Shown here one piece after another: positions 5,137 through 8,031 of a DNA stretch of 8,031 nt. Under the pieces are notes generated by a model. It did no database searches. It was not told the origin of the DNA and worked only from the letters and a program-made list of their open reading frames with translations. The stretch's first letter is position 1. Each line of letters opens with the position of its first letter. The translations under genes were made by a program, and so were the position numbers. This DNA comes from an uncultured Eubacteriales bacterium. Lineage in GTDB: Bacteria > Bacillota > Clostridia > UBA1381 > UBA9506. The stretch lies in NCBI GenBank assembly GCA_902478395.1, contig CABSKZ010000118.1, positions 1 to 8,031 of the forward strand, read 5' to 3'.

Positions 5137-5209
5137 ATTCGACATCATTTTACAAAAATGTCGAATTAGATATTTTTTTAAATGGAATCCTGTCGAATCA
5201 CATTCGAAA
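5137..5209 (-). promoter_or_regulatory. Cluster of three perfect Spo0A boxes plus one imperfect
   Basis: The 0A-box consensus is TGNCGAA. TGTCGAA occurs at 5144-5138 (minus strand), 5159-5165 (plus) and 5191-5197 (plus); TTTCGAA at 5209-5203 (minus) has one mismatch. Centres of the perfect boxes are 21 and 32 bp apart, close to two and three helical turns, so they face the same side of the DNA. The nearest box lies 9 bp upstream of the -35 hexamer of the minus-strand promoter. The first two boxes also form a 9-bp inverted repeat (5137-5145 with 5158-5166). Confidence 0.65.
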
Positions 5210-5453
5210 GTGTCAATTTTTTCCGCCGCCCAGCACAAAACGATAAACATATTCAACAGAACAAAGCATAAAACGTGTGCCGCGCCAAAGTTTTACAGCA
5301 TTTTACAACTCGTGAAAAGCGCATCTGTTCGGCATTTCAAGCAAAATTTAGAAAGAAAAAACAGGAGTTTTGTAATATTTTGCGCACACGAAAACTTGCC
5401 GCACATATTTAGGGTTATTTTTCAAACTCGTTTCCATTCCCGCACACACGAAG
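5210..5453. other. Intergenic stretch without a recognisable gene
   Basis: The 86-codon plus frame starting at GTG 5210 has no ribosome site and an unconvincing basic product, so it is not called. A TTTTACA direct repeat occurs near 5291 and 5301. Nothing else clear is seen. Confidence 0.5.
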
Positions 5454-5486
5454 AAGCGCCCAGAATCTAAAGGATTCGGGGCGCTT
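5454..5486 (-). terminator. Stem-loop after the dehydrogenase gene
   Basis: AAGCGCCC (5454-5461) pairs with GGGCGCTT (5479-5486), then one mismatch, then GAATC/GATTC (5463-5467 with 5473-5477) around a 5-base loop. It lies 26 bases after the stop. There is no continuous T-run, so termination may be partial. Confidence 0.55.
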
Positions 5487-5512
5487 TAGGCACAGCGGAC
5501 ATTTCTATGAGA

Positions 5513-6559
5513 TTATAGTTCTACTTTAACCGGCAGGCCAGTATCCATAGATTCATTGCAGGCCAAGGCAAACGCCAGTGTTTTGAGTGCGTCAGCATAT
5601 GGCGAACGGATTTTTGAACCATCTCCTGAGATAACTGCCTCAATAAAGGTCTTGTCGCATAAAATACCCGGATCACCTTCATTTCGAAACGTCTCCGTCT
5701 CCCCTGCCGCATTGCTCAGGGAACCATCTCCCTCGATCACAAGATCTCCGATTTTCTCTTTCCGCTCTGTCTCTCCATACACATCCAGCCGGTCCAGAAG
5801 GTATAAATCCGCACGTTTATCGCGTGTACTATAGGTCAGTTTGGAATCGTAAGCGGTTCCTGCAGTTGCGTAGCAGCCAGTCGCAACTGTTGCAAGCGCG
5901 CCGCTTTTGAAGCGGACTACCGTTGCTGTCAGGTCATCGGTATCGTAATTCTGAAATTCCTTGACAAAACCACGGGTAGCCATGGAAAACACAGTATCCG
6001 GTTCTCCAAACGTGTACCTTATGTAATCGAGATTATGAATCGTCTGCTCTGTAAGCTGCCCGCCGGAGAGCTTTTTGTCCGTCCACCAAGGGGCCGTCGG
6101 CACGCTGCCAATGCGCGTTAGATTGATGTATGCAACTTCGTTTTCTTTTGAAAAATCCGCGAGCGGTTTTACAAGGCTATCATACCGGCACTGAAAGCCT
6201 ACCGCTGTAATCAATCCGTTTTCAGCCACTTTTGCCGCGATATCCTTTGCAAGCTCCATATCGAGCGTCAACGGCTTTTCCACAAAGAACGGCAGCTTCC
6301 GTTGAATGGTTTCATACTCGATTTCTCCATGTGCGTATGGCGGAACACAGATAAATACCATATCGGGTTCGATTTCGTCGTACATTTCCTTAAAATCGGT
6401 AAATGCCTTTCCGCTCCCCGATTTATCTACAAATTCCTGTGCCCGTTCCGGAATTAAATCGCAAAAACCAGCCAGTTCTACCAAGTCTCCAAACTCCATA
6501 AAATGGGAAAGATGATATTTCCCGATTTCGCCGCAGCCAATCATCACTAATTTTTTCAT
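5513..6559 (-). CDS. Gfo/Idh/MocA-family NAD(P)-dependent oxidoreductase
   Basis: The 348-residue protein has the normal family length. The N-terminal Rossmann domain carries GCGEIG (residues 8-13) after a beta strand, then VPPYAH (72-77) and EKP (94-96) with the catalytic lysine. The C-terminal domain includes GGQLTEQ-x-xH-x-xD (166-178) with H175 and D178 in the substrate site. Members oxidise or reduce sugars, inositols or sugar derivatives at a hydroxyl/ketone carbon in the cytosol; the substrate cannot be read from sequence. The start at 6559 is preceded by AGAAAGGA with 9-base spacing, better than the upstream in-frame ATG at 6580 that lies before this site. It is the second gene of a two-gene operon, 85 bases after the isomerase gene, probably handling the same substrate. 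Confidence 0.9.
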   Translation of the reverse strand: MKKLVMIGCGEIGKYHLSHFMEFGDLVELAGFCDLIPERAQEFVDKSGSGKAFTDFKEMYDEIEPDMVFICVPPYAHGEIEYETIQRKLPFFVEKPLTLDMELAKDIAAKVAENGLITAVGFQCRYDSLVKPLADFSKENEVAYINLTRIGSVPTAPWWTDKKLSGGQLTEQTIHNLDYIRYTFGEPDTVFSMATRGFVKEFQNYDTDDLTATVVRFKSGALATVATGCYATAGTAYDSKLTYSTRDKRADLYLLDRLDVYGETERKEKIGDLVIEGDGSLSNAAGETETFRNEGDPGILCDKTFIEAVISGDGSKIRSPYADALKTLAFALACNESMDTGLPVKVEL

Positions 6560-6606
6560 TTTCACGCATCCTTTCTGCATCCATTCATTTTTAAGTTGCC
6601 AAAACA

Positions 6607-6625
6607 GCTGCCACCCAATGGCAGC
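6607..6625 (-). other. Hairpin between the two sugar genes
   Basis: GCTGCCA and TGGCAGC (6607-6613 with 6619-6625) form a 7-bp stem with a 5-base loop in the 85-base gap. On the minus strand TGTTTTGG follows, a weak U-tract. It could partly terminate transcription or stabilise the upstream message, and so set the isomerase-to-dehydrogenase ratio. Confidence 0.5.
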
Positions 6626-6644
6626 ATTTCCATTTTCTCAGCCG

Positions 6645-7484
6645 CTATTTTACGATAATCTCTTCCAGTTGGCCAGATACGTCCGCGTAAAATTCTGTTC
6701 TGTTCGAATAGGCCTTCGTTGGTTCAACTTCCGCCGTAAGGTACTGATCAAATCCTGCATTTTTTAAAGCGGGGATAACCTTCTCCCACGCTACACTGCC
6801 CGCAAGCAGCTCCACCCATTCTCCCCCCAGGTTAAAACCGTTGGTCCTCAAAAAGTCTTTAACATGGATTTTAAAAATCCGTTTGCCCAACACTTCAATC
6901 CAATATTCCGGACAGGAGAAGGCAATTACGTTTCCTACGTCAAAATATGCACCGACATACGCACAGTCAAAACTGTCTATCAACGAACACATGTCGAACG
7001 GCGACATGAAAAAGCCATTCCAGACATTTTCAAGCCCGACTTTCATTTTGCACGCGTTTATGTCGTCTAAAACCTCGCTGATAGCCCGCTGGGAGTTATC
7101 GTACGCCTGCAGCAGCGATACGCCCTCCAGCAAATTGCCTCCCGGCACAGCAAGAATTCCATCCGCGCCAAGCATCCCGGCAAGCTCCAACTGTTTTTTC
7201 AATAAATCCTTTGCGAATTCTCTTTCCGCACTGTCGGGCGACCCCATTTTTCCCCCATACAGGGAGGTTGAGATGCTGATAACCGGAAGCGAATACCGTT
7301 CGGCCAGCGCCTGAATCATCGCCGCATCTGCCGCGCTCGTCTTCATCGAAAGTGAATGGGCGGAATGCCCTTCCGCGTCGATGTTCAATTCAATCCCATC
7401 AAATCCCGCCTCACTGACTTGGCGGAACATATCCTCAAATCCGGTTGACGCCTCCACGCTCCAGGCGTTGATTGCTTTTTTCAT
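6645..7484 (-). CDS. Sugar phosphate isomerase/epimerase (xylose-isomerase-like TIM barrel)
   Basis: The 279-residue protein has the family's usual length and layout. Strand motifs are GFDGIELN (27-34), VGLENVWN (149-156), YFDVGN (180-185), KIHVKD (205-210) and TAEVEP (250-255). These supply the expected metal ligands E152, D182, H207 and E252. Such enzymes interconvert keto/aldo sugars or epimers, and often work beside a Gfo/Idh/MocA dehydrogenase in catabolism of unusual sugars, inositols or keto-sugars, as here. The exact substrate is unknown. The AraC-type regulator is transcribed divergently. The ribosome site is odd: the only good one (AAAGGAG at 7524-7518) is 33 bases from the start, with a hairpin in between; no in-frame ATG, GTG or TTG lies closer. 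Confidence 0.88.
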   Translation of the reverse strand: MKKAINAWSVEASTGFEDMFRQVSEAGFDGIELNIDAEGHSAHSLSMKTSAADAAMIQALAERYSLPVISISTSLYGGKMGSPDSAEREFAKDLLKKQLELAGMLGADGILAVPGGNLLEGVSLLQAYDNSQRAISEVLDDINACKMKVGLENVWNGFFMSPFDMCSLIDSFDCAYVGAYFDVGNVIAFSCPEYWIEVLGKRIFKIHVKDFLRTNGFNLGGEWVELLAGSVAWEKVIPALKNAGFDQYLTAEVEPTKAYSNRTEFYADVSGQLEEIIVK

Positions 7485-7496
7485 AGCACGCCATCT

Positions 7497-7524
7497 GCTA
7501 TATTCAAAAATATAGCGCTCCTTT
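7497..7524 (-). promoter_or_regulatory. Hairpin between ribosome site and start of the isomerase gene
   Basis: GCTATAT (7497-7503) and ATATAGC (7510-7516) form a perfect 7-bp stem directly after AAAGGAG (7524-7518, minus strand). Folding shortens the 33-base gap to the start codon to about 13 bases. An out-of-frame ATG at 7494 opens a 19-codon leader frame that overlaps the gene start. Confidence 0.5.
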
Positions 7525-7536
7525 CCTTAAAATCTA

Positions 7537-7565
7537 TTGTGTTTCTCTGTTATTTAGTATATAAT
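7537..7565 (+). promoter_or_regulatory. Sigma-A promoter of the AraC-family gene
   Basis: TTGTGT (7537-7542), 17 bases, TATAAT (7560-7565). The start codon is about 75 bases after the expected transcript start, and the CGACT repeats lie inside this leader. Confidence 0.65.
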
Positions 7566-7584
7566 TGAAACGACTGGATCACAA
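7556..7584 (-). promoter_or_regulatory. Sigma-A promoter of the isomerase-dehydrogenase operon
   Basis: On the minus strand, TTGTGA (7584-7579), 17 bases, TATACT (7561-7556). Its -10 hexamer overlaps the end of the divergent promoter's -10, so the two polymerases should exclude each other. Confidence 0.65.
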
Positions 7585-7619
7585 TACACAATTCGACTGT
7601 AAACATGGACATTTCGACT
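7571..7619. promoter_or_regulatory. Three CGACT direct repeats, candidate AraC-type operator
   Basis: CGACT occurs at 7571-7575, 7594-7598 and 7615-7619. The last two share TTCGACT and are exactly 21 bp apart, the spacing of direct half-sites bound by AraC dimers. They begin 8 bp upstream of the -35 of the minus-strand operon (an activating position) and lie downstream of the plus-strand promoter (a repressing position). Confidence 0.55.
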
Positions 7620-7646
7620 AAACCAAATTCAGAAAGGGGGACCCTC

Positions 7647-8031
7647 TTGCAGCAGCAGAGTTATTACCGGAACCAGGCCGGCACGGACAACAATCTCGCC
7701 TCCAATTACGCTACGACAGAGGTTCCGCTGCTCGTGAACTGCACCGGTTTGTGCTCCATGAACTATGCCTTCGAGACACATAACAAGACCGGACGGATCG
7801 ATTATTATCTGCTTTACCTGTACAGCGGGGACTTGACCGTCTGGATAGACGGAGCGCCTCAAACCATGCAGGCGGGCCAGCTTATTTTCTTTCCTCCCCG
7901 GCTGCCCTACCGCTATGCAAATACGGACAACAAAAAAATGGAATATTTCTGGATTCATTTTACGGGTAACCATGCGGAAACGCTTTTGTCATCCTGTGGT
8001 TTTCAATTGGGGATGCCCTACTCCATTGGGA
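7647..8031 (+). CDS. AraC-family transcriptional regulator, N-terminal part
   Basis: A TTG at 7647 follows AAAGGGGG (7633-7640) with 6-base spacing and opens a frame that runs off the window after 128 codons. The visible part is a cupin-type ligand-binding domain of AraC regulators: RIDYYLLYLYSGDLTVWIDG (about residues 50-69), the AGQLIFFPP turn with R at its end (about 77-86), PYRYAN, then the strand MEYFWIHFTG. The DNA-binding HTH pair expected at the C-terminus lies beyond the window. Divergent orientation from the isomerase-dehydrogenase operon and the 21-bp-spaced repeats between them make it their likely activator. No ATG lies nearer the ribosome site; the next in-frame ATG would cut into the cupin domain. 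Confidence 0.85.
   Translation, partial: MQQQSYYRNQAGTDNNLASNYATTEVPLLVNCTGLCSMNYAFETHNKTGRIDYYLLYLYSGDLTVWIDGAPQTMQAGQLIFFPPRLPYRYANTDNKKMEYFWIHFTGNHAETLLSSCGFQLGMPYSIG

Noticed and set aside
5210..5470. 86-codon plus-strand gene
   Set aside because: It has no ribosome site, begins inside the Spo0A-box cluster and runs through the dehydrogenase terminator hairpin; the product looks random.
6841..7314. 157-codon plus-strand gene
   Set aside because: It is a shadow frame opposite the isomerase, whose metal-binding motifs are intact.
7566..7582. Catabolite-response (cre) site
   Set aside because: TGAAACG...CA lacks one base of the required TGNAANCG spacing.
7592..7619. Spo0A boxes in the AraC promoter
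   Set aside because: The TTCGACT motifs read AGTCGAA on the other strand and miss the first consensus base. Their 21-bp direct repetition fits an AraC operator better.
7629..7973. 114-codon minus-strand gene
   Set aside because: It lies antisense to a clear AraC cupin domain with its own ribosome site.

Overview
The window reads as a piece of a low-to-moderate G+C, spore-forming Clostridia genome (gut Lachnospiraceae/Oscillospiraceae type). The clues are Tn916-family accessory genes, strong AGGAGG ribosome sites, sigma-A promoters, a DUF6514-type gene and perfect Spo0A boxes (TGTCGAA). Organism assignment is inference. No search was run; family names rest on recognised motifs and remembered relatives.

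Positions 1 to about 4200 are the right end of an integrated Tn916-like conjugative element. In order it holds: the 3' part of a thioredoxin-like gene of the type found in arsenic/permease operons; two small zinc-ribbon cysteine-rich KTR proteins (Tn916 Orf6 type), the first overlapping the thioredoxin gene; a 470-base hairpin-rich stretch; a sigma-like regulator (Orf7 type) overlapping an HTH protein (Orf8 type); a 450-base structured, apparently non-coding stretch with a 31-base palindrome; a 56-codon gene; and a large serine recombinase where Tn916 has xis/int. The recombinase reading frame is broken by one TAA codon 40 codons before its expected C-terminus, so the element may be locked in place.

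Positions 4198-4600 look like the element-chromosome junction. They contain a short open frame that ends just before a textbook terminator, and then sequence with no intact gene. This is followed by a minus-strand DUF6514-like gene with its own terminator. Upstream of its sigma-A promoter lie three perfect Spo0A boxes spaced 21 and 32 bp apart.

Positions 5454-8031 are chromosomal sugar-metabolism DNA, visibly richer in G+C. A minus-strand pair encodes a xylose-isomerase-like TIM-barrel isomerase/epimerase followed by a Gfo/Idh/MocA dehydrogenase. Divergent from them is an AraC-family activator with a TTG start, cut off by the window edge. The 162-base divergent region carries two overlapping sigma-A promoters that share an AT-rich -10 region, plus three CGACT direct repeats. 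Two of the repeats are exactly 21 bp apart just upstream of the catabolic promoter, as expected for an AraC-type operator. The likely circuit is that the AraC protein senses a sugar-like ligand, activates the isomerase-dehydrogenase operon and limits its own expression.
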